A DNA stretch of 64,000 bases, from contig NZ_LBCQ02000016.1 of NCBI RefSeq assembly GCF_001014615.2, positions 110,250 to 174,249 of the forward strand, in the 5' to 3' direction. Positions 9,200-17,470 of the stretch are shown here, piece after piece. The translations under genes were made by a program, and so were the position numbers. The notes under the pieces were generated by a model. The model worked only from the letters and a program-made list of their open reading frames with translations, searched no databases and was not told where the DNA came from. How positions within the stretch are numbered: position 1 is the stretch's first letter; the number at the start of each line of letters is the position of its first letter. The stretch comes from Aquamicrobium sp. LC103. Lineage in GTDB: Bacteria > Pseudomonadota > Alphaproteobacteria > Rhizobiales > Rhizobiaceae.

Positions 9200-9670
9200 C
9201 TACCAGGGCATGCGGGGCATGAGCCCGAAGGGGAGCGGCACGAGCAGGATGCTGCGGAAGATGTAGTCGGTCACCAGCGTCGCGCAAATCGCGTAGGCGA
9301 TCGCTTTCCACCACGGCACGTGCAGCATCCTGAAGAGCACGATCAGGATGAGCGTCATTACCGGGATGAAACCGATCGTCCGCGCGAACAATATGTAGGC
9401 GACCACGCAAAGGATGGTGACGAGCACGGCAAGCAGGGCGCCCGGCTTGCGGGTCCATTCGGTCCGCATGATGAGGGGCACGCCTGCCGAGCGCCATCCG
9501 GCGGCCAGCATGGCGAGCCCGCAGGCGGCGAAGCCTATGGCGATCGCGGTCGGAAAGGCGGCAGCACCGTATCGCTGGCCGGGTATCGCGGGGAAGGATT
9601 GGGAATAGATGCCGCCCGCGAGCCCGAAGACGAGCAGCACGGCACCGAGCATGGTATCGCTGAAACGCAT
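9200..9670 (-). CDS. tctB: Tripartite tricarboxylate transporter, small permease TctB
   Basis: Small inner-membrane subunit of the TTT transporter: 156 residues with four predicted hydrophobic helices (about residues 8-25, 45-60, 80-100 and 115-140). TctB proteins diverge strongly, so identity rests on size, topology and the position between tctC and tctA. The gap to tctA is 16 bases. It partners TctA in the membrane and TctC in the periplasm. Confidence 0.88.
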   Translation of the reverse strand: MRFSDTMLGAVLLVFGLAGGIYSQSFPAIPGQRYGAAAFPTAIAIGFAACGLAMLAAGWRSAGVPLIMRTEWTRKPGALLAVLVTILCVVAYILFARTIGFIPVMTLILIVLFRMLHVPWWKAIAYAICATLVTDYIFRSILLVPLPFGLMPRMPW

Positions 9671-9755
9671 GAGATCTCCACCTGTGGCGGGTGGCAGGAA
9701 CGCGAAGAGGTGACGTGGGCGGTGGCCAGCCTCCCGCGCTCCCGCCGTTTCGTCG

Positions 9756-10739
9756 CTACTTGGCCAGTCCGACCGCCTTCATGGTCTCGCCGAGAGCCTT
9801 GTTGCTCTTGTCCATGAAGTCGCCGAATTCGGCGGCCGGAGCCCAGCGCACGCCGAAGCCCTGCTTTTCCATGAAGCCGCGATATTCCTCGCTGTCGTAG
9901 ACGGTCTTCAATGCCTCCGTCAGCTTCGCCGCGACGTCTTCCGGCAGGCCCTTCGGCCCGACGATCCCACGCCAGGCGCCGATCTGCCAGTCGGAGCCGG
10001 CCGCTTCCTTCAGCGTCGGCACGTCGGGGAAGAGCTCGCTGCGGTCGGGCGACATCACCGCCAGCGACTTGACCCTGCCGGCGTCGATCAGGGAACGCGC
10101 CTCGACCAGCGAACAGGGCACGATGCCGACCCCGCCGGCAACGAGATCCTGCAGTCCGGGCGCGGCACCTTCGCTCGGCACCCAGGACACCAGTGCCGGA
10201 TCGATCCCCTTGTCGTTCAGCATGCCCGCGATGGCGAGATGCCAGATGCCGCCCTGTCCGGTGCCGGATGCGCGGAAGGTGCCGGCCGGGCTCGACTTGA
10301 TCGCTTCGAGCAGTCCTTCGAGGTTCTCATATTCCGAATCGGCTGAAACCTGCACGCCGGCGGCATCCTCGTTCATCAGCGCCAGCGGCGTGTAGGCTTC
10401 CCATGTCAGATTGGTGAGGCCCTGCCAGTGCATCATGCCGATTTCCACGGTCGCGATGCCGAGCGTGTAGCCGTCCGCCTCTGCTTCCGCGATCGCGGAA
10501 TGGCCGACCACGCCGGAACCGCCGGTGCGGTTGGTGACGTTCACCGGCTGGCCGAGTTCCTTCTCCAGGAGCGAGCCGATGATGCGTGCCGTCGCATCTG
10601 TTCCGCCGCCGGCACCCCACGGCACGATGATGGTCAGCGGGCGATCGGGATATTGCGCCATGGCCGGCGTCGCCAAAGGCAATATTCCGGCAACGACGCC
10701 TGCCGACGCCATCAGGCCCAGTAAGGTTCTTCGAAGCAT
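9756..10739 (-). CDS. tctC: Tripartite tricarboxylate transporter, periplasmic binding protein TctC (Bug family)
   Basis: Periplasmic solute receptor of the TTT system, 327 residues. The first 28 residues form a signal peptide ending AMA before QYPDRPLTIIVPWGAGGGTD, the canonical Bug-family N-terminus. The ligand-contacting loop GGGTDATAR is intact, and the Bug motif PTLKEAAG appears late. The start at 10739 is chosen because GGGAGG lies six bases upstream and the signal peptide begins there; the frame stays open further upstream into the hairpin and regulator gene, which is not coding. It comes 84 bases after the regulator gene on the same strand, separated by a stable hairpin. Confidence 0.92.
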   Translation of the reverse strand: MLRRTLLGLMASAGVVAGILPLATPAMAQYPDRPLTIIVPWGAGGGTDATARIIGSLLEKELGQPVNVTNRTGGSGVVGHSAIAEAEADGYTLGIATVEIGMMHWQGLTNLTWEAYTPLALMNEDAAGVQVSADSEYENLEGLLEAIKSSPAGTFRASGTGQGGIWHLAIAGMLNDKGIDPALVSWVPSEGAAPGLQDLVAGGVGIVPCSLVEARSLIDAGRVKSLAVMSPDRSELFPDVPTLKEAAGSDWQIGAWRGIVGPKGLPEDVAAKLTEALKTVYDSEEYRGFMEKQGFGVRWAPAAEFGDFMDKSNKALGETMKAVGLAK

Positions 10740-10785
10740 GCTTTTCCTCCCTTTGCACTTCAGTGTTGAAACCGTCGCCGAAGCG

Positions 10786-10808
10786 CAAAGGCGCGGTCCG
10801 CGCCTTTG
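10786..10808 (-). terminator. Stable hairpin between the LacI-type regulator and tctC
   Basis: A perfect 10-bp GC-rich stem (10786-10795 with 10799-10808) has a 3-base loop, 15 bases past the regulator stop. No run of T follows, so it may be a weak or Rho-assisted terminator, or a processing barrier that sets different mRNA levels for the regulator and tctCBA. Confidence 0.55.
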
Positions 10809-10822
10809 GGCCGCGGCATTAT

Positions 10823-11836
10823 CTATGACGTGGCCCCCGCTATCAGTTCGAAGGCCACTTCCACCACCGTCGGCGGTCCGCCCTCCAGGATCAGGCTGGC
10901 GGCGATCTCCCCCACTTCCGCGCGCGGCGTCATCACGGTGGTGAGCGGCTGCGGCGCGAAGCGGCCGATATCCAGCCCGTTGAACCCCATGATGGCCAGT
11001 TGCGACGGCACCGAGATTCCGGAGACGATGCAATGGAAGAGGCCGCCCATGGCGAAATCGTCATTCGAAAAATAGACGGCGTCGAGCTTCTTGCCGCGCG
11101 CGAGCAGGCGCTCGAGCGCGGCGCGTCCCGCCTCGGTGGACGAGGTGCCGGCTATGAGCTCCATGTCGGCGAGGGCGATTCCGCTTTGCGACAGCACGGT
11201 CCGAAAGCCTTCGTAGCGCTTGGCCGATCTGGAGTCCGCGTCGAAGGCCGGGCCGATATAGCCGATCCTGCGGTAGCCCTTTTCCAGAAGATGGCGGGCG
11301 CTCGCCGCACCCGCCTTGTGCTGCGAGAAGCCGACGACCAGGTCGATGCCTTCGCCGTCGGTGTCGAGAAGCTCGGCCACCCTCACGCCGCTGCCGACGA
11401 GCATCGAACGGGTCTTCTCCGTGTGCTCGAGACCCACGACCAGAAACGCCGCCGGCCGCCAGGCAAGCATCGACTGGATCAGCACTTCCTCGCGCCCGAG
11501 ATCGTAATCCGTTACCCCGATCACCGACTGATAGCCGAGCGGGTCGAGCGACCGGCCCGCGCCGCTCAGAAGATCGGGGAAGACGATGTTGTGCAGCGAG
11601 GGTATGACGATCCCGACGAGGTTCGACCCGGCGGAGGCGAGGGCGCCCGCCACGCGGTTCGGCACATAGCCGAGCTCGTCGACCACCTGGATGACGCGCG
11701 CGCGTGTCTCGGCGGAAAACGAACCATGATTGCGAAGTACCCGCGAAACGGTGCTCATGCCGAGGCCGGCCGCCTCGCTGACTTCGCGAAGCGTGACGGT
11801 CTTGCCGGCCTTGGGACCCCTGGTTGTTTCCGACAT
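10823..11836 (-). CDS. LacI-family transcriptional regulator
   Basis: Repressor-type regulator of 337 residues. An N-terminal LacI helix-turn-helix (TLREVSEAAGLGMSTVSRVL) and hinge (VAGALAS) are followed by a periplasmic-binding-protein-like effector domain starting at NLVGIVIPSL. ATG 11836 is preferred; a TTG at 11854 in the same frame would add six residues. It lies divergent from the SDR/sugar-ABC operon and upstream of tctCBA. Palindromes at 11925-11938 and 11981-11994, repeated at 2974-2993, are its likely operators, and the first overlaps the -35 of its own promoter, so autoregulation is expected. The effector is presumably the sugar acid or a pathway intermediate. Confidence 0.9.
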   Translation of the reverse strand: MSETTRGPKAGKTVTLREVSEAAGLGMSTVSRVLRNHGSFSAETRARVIQVVDELGYVPNRVAGALASAGSNLVGIVIPSLHNIVFPDLLSGAGRSLDPLGYQSVIGVTDYDLGREEVLIQSMLAWRPAAFLVVGLEHTEKTRSMLVGSGVRVAELLDTDGEGIDLVVGFSQHKAGAASARHLLEKGYRRIGYIGPAFDADSRSAKRYEGFRTVLSQSGIALADMELIAGTSSTEAGRAALERLLARGKKLDAVYFSNDDFAMGGLFHCIVSGISVPSQLAIMGFNGLDIGRFAPQPLTTVMTPRAEVGEIAASLILEGGPPTVVEVAFELIAGATS

Positions 11837-11910
11837 TCCTCCAGCTTTCTCCAAAAGCCCGATGAGCTTTTTTGTCCCCGCGAAGCCTTTGGAGAGACCG
11901 TCGCGAAATC

Positions 11911-11939
11911 GTTCTACACTAAAATGGCAGCGCTGCCAA
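11911..11939 (-). promoter_or_regulatory. Promoter of the LacI-type regulator
   Basis: Read on the minus strand, TTGGCA (11939-11934) and TAGAAC (11916-11911) are 17 bases apart, each matching four or five of six consensus positions. The -35 hexamer lies inside operator O2, so binding there should exclude RNA polymerase from the regulator promoter. Confidence 0.5.
11925..11938. promoter_or_regulatory. LacI-family operator O2
   Basis: TGGCAGCGCTGCCA, a perfect 14-bp palindrome identical to the core of O1 at 2977-2990. It lies in the divergent region between the regulator and the SDR/sugar-transport operon. Its centre is 56 bases from O3, a spacing that could allow cooperative or looped binding. 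Confidence 0.75.
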
Positions 11940-11947
11940 ATACAGCC

Positions 11948-11976
11948 TTGTCATGCCGGAAACGATGGGTTACCGA
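11948..11976 (+). promoter_or_regulatory. Putative promoter of the SDR/sugar ABC operon
   Basis: TTGTCA (11948-11953) is followed after 17 bases by TACCGA (11971-11976). The -10 is weak. Operator O3 begins five bases later, the same promoter-operator layout as at the dehydratase operon, and this is the main reason for the call. Confidence 0.35.
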
Positions 11977-11980
11977 TTTA

Positions 11981-11994
11981 AAGCAGCGCTGCCA
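11981..11994. promoter_or_regulatory. LacI-family operator O3 (imperfect)
   Basis: AAGCAGCGCTGCCA differs from the O1/O2 core only in its first two bases and keeps the inner GCAGCGCTGC palindrome. It sits at the expected transcription start of the SDR/sugar-transport operon. Confidence 0.6.
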
Positions 11995-12061
11995 TGCCGC
12001 AGCGAAACGCCGCCGGAGGAGCGGCCAGTTCGGGCAAAACCGGACCAAGGGAGGATACCGG

Positions 12062-12094
12062 ATGAATTCTCGCCGCAGGCGCGGGCATGACTGA
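12062..12094 (+). CDS. Candidate 10-codon leader ORF overlapping the SDR start
   Basis: An ATG preceded by AAGGGAGGA at normal distance opens a 10-codon frame ([10 protein letters not shown], then TGA) ending at 12094, over the SDR start at 12087. The best Shine-Dalgarno sequence of this region therefore serves the mini-ORF, while the SDR start has none of its own. This suggests coupled re-initiation. The peptide is rich in Arg codons, so it could also sense translation. No homology is claimed. Confidence 0.35.
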   Translation: MNSRRRRGHD

Positions 12095-12860
12095 AGCTTC
12101 CGGATCGAGCGGCCCCGTGGCCTTGGTCACGGGCGGCGGAACCGGCGTCGGACGGGCGATCGCGGAAGCACTCGCCACCGCCGGCTACCGCGTGGTTGTC
12201 ACCGGGCGACGCATCGAAGTGCTGGAAACGGCCGCCGCCGAAATGACTTCCGCGGCCGGGCGCCCGGTCGTGCCGATCCGCGCCGACATCTCCGATCCGG
12301 CGTCGGTGAAGGCGCTGTTCGCGGAGGTCGTCTCGCGCTTCGGCCGGTTGGACCTGCTCGTCAACAATGCAGGCATCAACGCGCCGCTTCTTCCTCTGGA
12401 GGAGGTTTCCTTCGAGGAGTGGAACGCGGTCGTGGCTTCCAATCTCACCGGCGCCTTCCTTTGCACCCAGGAGGCGGTCCGCCTCTTCAAGGCGCAGAGC
12501 CCGCAAGGCGGCAGGATCGTCAACAACGGCTCGGTGTCGGCGACGACGCCGCGACCCAACTCCGCGCCCTATGCCGCCACCAAGCATGCGATCACCGGGC
12601 TGACCAAGGCGACTTCGCTCGAAGGCCGGGCCTTCAACATCGCCTGCGGCCAGATCGACATCGGCAATGCGGCGAGCGCGATGACGCAGACGATTTCCAA
12701 GGGTGTCCTGCAGGCGGACGGCCGGACCGCCGCCGAGGCGACGATCGATCCCCGCCTGGTGGGAGAGGCGGTCGTCTACATGACGGGACTGCCGCTTTCG
12801 GCGAACGTGCTTACGATGACGGTGATGGCGAACCAGATGCCATTCGTCGGGAGGGGGTGA
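12087..12860 (+). CDS. SDR-family oxidoreductase
   Basis: Classical short-chain dehydrogenase of 257 residues with TGGGTGVG (about residues 14-21), the NADP-favouring basic pair in TGRRIEV, NNAG near residue 94, the serine in NNGSVSA and the YAATK catalytic pair. It is the first gene of the operon with the sugar ABC transporter (66 bases before the ATPase) and lies just downstream of LacI-type operators O2 and O3. Likely role: first oxidation or a reduction of the imported sugar or polyol. Start 12087 overlaps a 10-codon leader frame that owns the ribosome-binding site. Confidence 0.85.
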   Translation: MTEASGSSGPVALVTGGGTGVGRAIAEALATAGYRVVVTGRRIEVLETAAAEMTSAAGRPVVPIRADISDPASVKALFAEVVSRFGRLDLLVNNAGINAPLLPLEEVSFEEWNAVVASNLTGAFLCTQEAVRLFKAQSPQGGRIVNNGSVSATTPRPNSAPYAATKHAITGLTKATSLEGRAFNIACGQIDIGNAASAMTQTISKGVLQADGRTAAEATIDPRLVGEAVVYMTGLPLSANVLTMTVMANQMPFVGRG

Positions 12861-12926
12861 AGTTACGCAGCGGACGAGCGGTACGGAACAAGGCCGTCGT
12901 CCAATTCATGGTGCTGGGAGGAGTTA

Positions 12927-13991
12927 ATGGCATCTGTCGAGATCGCCGACGTACGAAAGTCCTTTGGAACGCATTCCGTCATAAAGGGCGTGAGCGTCGA
13001 CATCGAAGACGGCGAGTTCGTCATATTGGTCGGCCCTTCCGGTTGCGGAAAATCCACCCTGCTGCGCATGCTGGCGGGCCTCGAGCACATCACGTCGGGC
13101 GAGATCCGGATCGGCGATCGCGTCGTCAACAATCTCCCGCCCAAGGATCGCGACATCGCGATGGTCTTCCAGAATTATGCGCTCTATCCGCATATGACCG
13201 TCGCCGAGAACATGGCCTTCTCCCTGCTCCTCAAGGGGGCGTCGAAGGTGGAGATCGAGGAGCGCGTGAAGCCCGCCGCGCAAATTCTCGGGCTTTCCAA
13301 TCTCCTGCAACGCTACCCCCGCCAGCTTTCCGGCGGCCAGCGCCAGCGTGTGGCGATGGGACGGGCCATCGTGCGCGACCCGCAGGTCTTCCTCTTCGAC
13401 GAGCCGCTTTCCAACCTCGACGCCAAGTTGCGGGTGTCGATGCGCACGGAGATCAAGAACCTCCATCAGCGCCTCGCCACCACGACGGTCTATGTCACCC
13501 ACGACCAGATCGAGGCGATGACGATGGCCGACAAGATCGTCGTCATGCATGACGGCGTCGTGGAGCAGATCGGGGCGCCGCTGGAACTCTACGACCGTCC
13601 CAATAACCTGTTCGTGGCCGGCTTCATCGGCTCGCCGGCCATGAACATGCTGCACGGCAGGCTCGACACGGACGATGCGGCTCGCTTCGTCACCAGCGAC
13701 GGCATCGCGCTGCCCGTATCCCGGTCGCCGCAGGAGGCGAGGGGAAGGGAACTCGTCTACGGCGTGCGCCCGGAGGGGATCGTGCTGGGCGGCCCGATCG
13801 GCATGGAGGTGATCGTGGTGGAGCCGACCGGCTCGGAAAGCCAGGTCGTCGCTAAACTCGGCGCGGCGGAGATCACCTGCGTCTTCAGGGAACGCGTGAC
13901 GGTGCGGCCGGGGGAGACACTCAACGTTTCGATCGACCCTGCCGCGATTCATCTTTTCGACGCGCAGACAGGCATCAGGTTCGCCGCTTAA
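12927..13991 (+). CDS. Sugar ABC transporter ATPase (UgpC/MalK type)
   Basis: Cytoplasmic ATP-hydrolysing subunit of a CUT1 sugar importer, 354 residues. Walker [10 protein letters not shown] (about residues 37-45), Q-loop [11 protein letters not shown], signature LSGGQRQR, Walker [13 protein letters not shown] and the H-loop TVYVTHDQ are all intact. The C-terminal roughly 120 residues form the OB-fold (TOBE) regulatory domain typical of MalK/UgpC. GGAGGAG precedes the ATG. It belongs with the binding protein and two permeases downstream; one ATPase of this type normally forms a homodimer. Confidence 0.93.
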   Translation: MASVEIADVRKSFGTHSVIKGVSVDIEDGEFVILVGPSGCGKSTLLRMLAGLEHITSGEIRIGDRVVNNLPPKDRDIAMVFQNYALYPHMTVAENMAFSLLLKGASKVEIEERVKPAAQILGLSNLLQRYPRQLSGGQRQRVAMGRAIVRDPQVFLFDEPLSNLDAKLRVSMRTEIKNLHQRLATTTVYVTHDQIEAMTMADKIVVMHDGVVEQIGAPLELYDRPNNLFVAGFIGSPAMNMLHGRLDTDDAARFVTSDGIALPVSRSPQEARGRELVYGVRPEGIVLGGPIGMEVIVVEPTGSESQVVAKLGAAEITCVFRERVTVRPGETLNVSIDPAAIHLFDAQTGIRFAA

Positions 13992-14112
13992 GCCGAAGCG
14001 GGAGGAGATCGCCGACGGGCGGAGGACCCGGAAGCGAAAAGCGAAGGCGCGGCAGGTCAGGGAGTTTGAGCCGCGCGGACCGATAACGTTCCGAACAAAG
14101 GAGGAAAGACGC

Positions 14113-15432
14113 ATGGCTATCACTCGCAGACAGGTACTCGCCGGCACGACCGGCCTCGCCGCGACGGCCGCCCTTGGCGGGCAGTTCGGCGTCAAGCATG
14201 CCTTTGCCCAGGACAGCGTGCCCACCTTCACGCCGGAGGAGGGCGCCAGCCTTCGTCTCCTGCGCTGGGTTCCCTTCGTCAAGGCCGAGGAGGAGGCCTG
14301 GAACGCCAACACCAAGGCCTTCACCGAGGCGACCGGCGTCGAGGTCCGCATCGACCAGGAAAGCTGGGAGGACGTGCGTCCCAAGGCTGCCGTGGCGGCG
14401 AATATCGGATCGGGACCGGACATGGTGATGGGCTGGTTCGACGACGCGCATCAATATCCCGACAAGCTGGTCGACGTGACCGATCTCGGGACCTCCCTCG
14501 GTGCTGCCCATGGCGGCTGGTATCCGGGCCTCGAAGGCTATGCAAGACGTGGCGACCAGTTCATCGCCCTGCCGCTGTGCGCCATCGGCAACGCGATCTG
14601 CTACCGCCAGAGCCATATGGAAGCGGCCGGGTTCTCGGAATTCCCGAAGGACACGCAGGGCTTCCTGGAACTCTGCAAGGCGCTGCAGGCGAAGGGAACG
14701 CCGGCGGGCTTCCCGCACGGCAAGGCGGTCGGCGACGGCAACAACTATGCCCATTGGCTGCTCTGGAGCCATGGCGGCAAGATGGTCGACGAGCAGGGCA
14801 AGGTCGCCATCAACAGCGCCGAGACCAAGGCGGCCGTCGAATACGCCAAGGCGCTCTATGCGACCTACATTCCCGGAACGGAAAGCTGGCTCGACATCAA
14901 CAACAACCGCGCCTTCATGGCCGGCCAGGTTTCGCTGACGGCCAACGGCGTCTCGCTCTACTATTCGGCCAAGAACGATCCCGCGATGGCGGACCTCGCG
15001 GAAGACATCCGCACGGTCAACCTTCCGATCGGGCCGGTGGGCGAGTCGGTGGAACTGCACCAGACCTCGACGATCTCGATCTTCAACCACACGAAGTTCC
15101 CGCAGGCGGCGAAGGCCTATCTCGCCTTCATGTACCAGGCCGACAAGATGAACGCGTGGATCGAGGGCGCCAGCGCCTATTGCTGCCAACCCCTGAAGGC
15201 GTTCGAGAACAATCCGGTCTGGACCTCGACGCCGATCCACGAGCCCTATTCGCGCGCGTCGGCAAGCCTGCGGCCGAACGGATATGCCGGCCCGCTCGGC
15301 TATGCATCGGCGGGCGTGATGGCCGACTACGTGCTCGTCGACATGTTCGCCGAAGCCGTCACGGGGCAGCGCTCGACGGAAGAGGCGATCGCCAATGCCG
15401 AGCGCAGGGCGAACCGCTACTACCGCCTCTGA
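14113..15432 (+). CDS. Sugar ABC transporter, extracellular solute-binding protein (family 1), Tat-exported
   Basis: Periplasmic binding protein of 439 residues. The N-terminus ITRRQVLAG is a twin-arginine motif, followed by a hydrophobic stretch and AFA before the mature start QDS. This suggests folded export through Tat rather than Sec. The body has the family-1 pattern of alternating lobes, with conserved late-lobe segments such as FMAGQVSLTANG and YLAFMYQADKMN. It follows the ATPase by 121 bases with a clear GGAGG. Two stable hairpins lie just after its stop, which probably stabilise this high-demand message relative to the permeases. Ligand unknown; context suggests the sugar or polyol controlled by the LacI-type regulator. 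Confidence 0.9.
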   Translation: MAITRRQVLAGTTGLAATAALGGQFGVKHAFAQDSVPTFTPEEGASLRLLRWVPFVKAEEEAWNANTKAFTEATGVEVRIDQESWEDVRPKAAVAANIGSGPDMVMGWFDDAHQYPDKLVDVTDLGTSLGAAHGGWYPGLEGYARRGDQFIALPLCAIGNAICYRQSHMEAAGFSEFPKDTQGFLELCKALQAKGTPAGFPHGKAVGDGNNYAHWLLWSHGGKMVDEQGKVAINSAETKAAVEYAKALYATYIPGTESWLDINNNRAFMAGQVSLTANGVSLYYSAKNDPAMADLAEDIRTVNLPIGPVGESVELHQTSTISIFNHTKFPQAAKAYLAFMYQADKMNAWIEGASAYCCQPLKAFENNPVWTSTPIHEPYSRASASLRPNGYAGPLGYASAGVMADYVLVDMFAEAVTGQRSTEEAIANAERRANRYYRL

Positions 15433-15445
15433 CATGGCCGAAACG

Positions 15446-15517
15446 CCGCCTCGCCGCCGAAAGCGGCGCGGCGGAAAAAAATCGCAATGCGGCAAGCGGC
15501 CATTGAGGTCGCTTGCC
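15446..15517 (+). promoter_or_regulatory. Two mRNA hairpins between binding-protein and permease genes
   Basis: Hairpin 1 (15446-15474) has two 5-bp GC arms separated by a 2x2 mismatch, with a CGAAA loop. Hairpin 2 (15491-15498 with 15510-15517) has an 8-bp perfect stem and an 11-base loop. An A-rich run follows hairpin 1, not T, so these are not typical terminators. As in malE-malF operons, they may protect the upstream message from 3' decay. Confidence 0.55.
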
Positions 15518-15570
15518 GAAAAGCGGCGGAGAGACCGGCTCCGCTGCCTGAGCAAGGAGATCGGCAAGCC

Positions 15571-16506
15571 ATGTCCAATCCCGCCGCAACCGAGCACAAA
15601 CCATCCTTCCTCGAGCGGCTTTCGCAGAGCCGCAACGGGCTCGGCTTCCTGTTCATGCTGCCGGCAGCCGTCTTCCTGCTCTGCTTCCTCACCTATCCGC
15701 TCGGCCTCGGCGTCTGGCTTGGTTTCACCGACACGTCCATCGGGCGGACCGGCATGTTCATCGGGCTGGAGAACTACATCTGGCTCTGGAACGATTCCGT
15801 CTTCTGGCTCTCGGTGTTCAACACGCTGCTCTACACATTCGTGGCATCGGTGCTGAAATTCGTGCTCGGCCTGTGGCTGGCGCTGATCCTGAACGAGCAC
15901 ATGCCGTTCAAGAACCTGTTCCGGGCGATCATTCTCCTGCCATGGGTCGTGCCCACCGTGCTCTCGGCGCTCGCCTTCTGGTGGATCTTCGATTCCCAGT
16001 TCTCCATCATCTCCTGGGTGCTGATGGAATGGGGCATCATTTCCAGGCCGATCAATTTCCTCGGCGATCCCAACAATGCCCGCGCCTCGGTCATAGCCGC
16101 CAATGTCTGGCGCGGCATTCCATTTGTCGCGATCTCGCTGCTCGCGGGATTGCAGACGATCCCACAATCGCTGCACGAGGCGGCAGCCCTCGACGGCGCG
16201 ACGTCCTGGCAGCGGTTCCGCCGCGTGACGCTGCCGCTGCTGACGCCGATCATCGCCGTCGTGATGACTTTCTCGGTGCTGTTCACCTTCACCGATTTCC
16301 AGCTCATCTACGTGCTGACGCGCGGCGGGCCGGTGAACGCCACACATCTCATGGCGACGCTTTCCTTCCAGCGCGCGATTCCCGGCGGCCAGCTCGGCGA
16401 GGGCGCGGCGATCGCGGTCGCGATGATCCCGTTCCTGCTCGCGGCGATCCTGTTCAGCTTCTTCGGCCTGCAGCGGCGCAAGTGGCAGCAGGGCGGAACG
16501 GATTGA
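15571..16506 (+). CDS. Sugar ABC transporter permease 1 (MalF/UgpA type)
   Basis: Inner-membrane subunit of 311 residues with six predicted membrane segments. The EAA loop (HEAAALDGATSWQRFRRVTLPLLTP, near residue 200) docks on the ATPase. The start at 15571 is chosen because AAGGAGA lies about ten bases upstream and the sequence MSNPAATEHK leads straight into the first amphipathic segment. An earlier in-frame ATG at 15487 would start inside the intergenic hairpin 2. It forms the translocation pore with the next gene, ten bases downstream. Confidence 0.92.
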   Translation: MSNPAATEHKPSFLERLSQSRNGLGFLFMLPAAVFLLCFLTYPLGLGVWLGFTDTSIGRTGMFIGLENYIWLWNDSVFWLSVFNTLLYTFVASVLKFVLGLWLALILNEHMPFKNLFRAIILLPWVVPTVLSALAFWWIFDSQFSIISWVLMEWGIISRPINFLGDPNNARASVIAANVWRGIPFVAISLLAGLQTIPQSLHEAAALDGATSWQRFRRVTLPLLTPIIAVVMTFSVLFTFTDFQLIYVLTRGGPVNATHLMATLSFQRAIPGGQLGEGAAIAVAMIPFLLAAILFSFFGLQRRKWQQGGTD

Positions 16507-16516
16507 GGAGGATGAG

Positions 16517-17413
16517 ATGAGCCGATCCACGACAGCAGCCGAAACCATGCAGGACGACATTGTCGGGATGGAGCAGTTCAACACGCTGCCGCGCCGGCTG
16601 GTCGTGCTCTATCTGCCGCTCGCCGTCTTCGTTTTCGTGCTGCTCTTCCCGTTCTACTGGATGGCGATCACGGCGGTGAAGCCGAACTACCAGCTCACCA
16701 ATTACGCCGCCTACAGCCCGTTCTGGGTCGTCCAGCCGACGCTGGAGCACATCCGCTACCTGCTCTTCGAAACCTCCTATCCCGGCTGGCTCTGGAACAC
16801 GATGATCGTCTCGGTGTTCTCGACCGTCATCTCGCTGGCGGCTTCGGTCTTCGCGGCCTATGCGATCGAGCGGGTAAGATTCACCGGCGCGCGCGTCACC
16901 GGCCTGATGATCTTCCTCGCCTATCTGGTGCCGCCGTCGATCCTGTTCATCCCGCTGGCGTTCCTCGTCTTCCAGATCGGCATCTTCGATTCGCGCCTCG
17001 CGCTGATCCTGACTTATCCAACCTTCCTCATACCGTTCTGCACCTGGCTGCTGATGGGCTACTTCCGATCGATCCCGTTCGAGCTCGAGGAGAGCGCGCT
17101 GGTGGACGGCGCGACGCGCTGGCAGATACTGACGAAGATCGTGCTGCCGCTGGCGGTGCCGGGCCTTATCTCGGCCGGGATCTTCGCCTTCACGTTGTCC
17201 TGGAACGAATTCATCTATGCACTGACGTTCATTGCATCTTCGGAGAACAAAACCGTGCCCGTGGGCGTGCTGACGGAGCTGGTGCGCGGCGACGTCTACG
17301 AGTGGGGCGCGCTGATGGCCGGTGCGCTGATCGGCTCGTTGCCGGTCGTCATCCTCTACTCCTTCTTCGTCGACTATTACGTCTCATCGATGACGGGAGC
17401 GGTGAAGGAATAG
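16517..17413 (+). CDS. Sugar ABC transporter permease 2 (MalG/UgpE type)
   Basis: Second inner-membrane subunit, 298 residues with six hydrophobic segments. The EAA loop reads EESALVDGATRWQILTKIVLPLAVP near residue 195, and the segment FTLSWNEFIYAL is typical of CUT1 MalG-like subunits. It is the last gene of the SDR/sugar-ABC operon and is followed by a bidirectional hairpin at 17417-17437, before the convergent gamma-glutamyltransferase gene. Confidence 0.92.
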   Translation: MSRSTTAAETMQDDIVGMEQFNTLPRRLVVLYLPLAVFVFVLLFPFYWMAITAVKPNYQLTNYAAYSPFWVVQPTLEHIRYLLFETSYPGWLWNTMIVSVFSTVISLAASVFAAYAIERVRFTGARVTGLMIFLAYLVPPSILFIPLAFLVFQIGIFDSRLALILTYPTFLIPFCTWLLMGYFRSIPFELEESALVDGATRWQILTKIVLPLAVPGLISAGIFAFTLSWNEFIYALTFIASSENKTVPVGVLTELVRGDVYEWGALMAGALIGSLPVVILYSFFVDYYVSSMTGAVKE

Positions 17414-17416
17414 AAA

Positions 17417-17437
17417 GGGGCGGCGCAGGGCCGCCCC
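17417..17437. terminator. Hairpin terminator between convergent operons
   Basis: An 8-bp GC stem (17417-17424 with 17430-17437) with a 5-base loop lies in the 57 bases between the sugar-ABC operon and the gamma-glutamyltransferase gene. On the minus strand it is followed by TTTCTATT, so it best terminates the minus-strand operon; it probably also slows plus-strand readthrough. Confidence 0.65.
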
Positions 17438-17470
17438 GCTCGTCCGGCGCTTTGATCCGGCGGTCGGCGG

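Noticed and set aside
13975..16584. 869-codon open frame on the minus strand opposite the sugar ABC genes
   Set aside because: It runs antiparallel through three intact plus-strand genes, has low-complexity charged composition and no family motif. It is a by-product of high GC at third codon positions.
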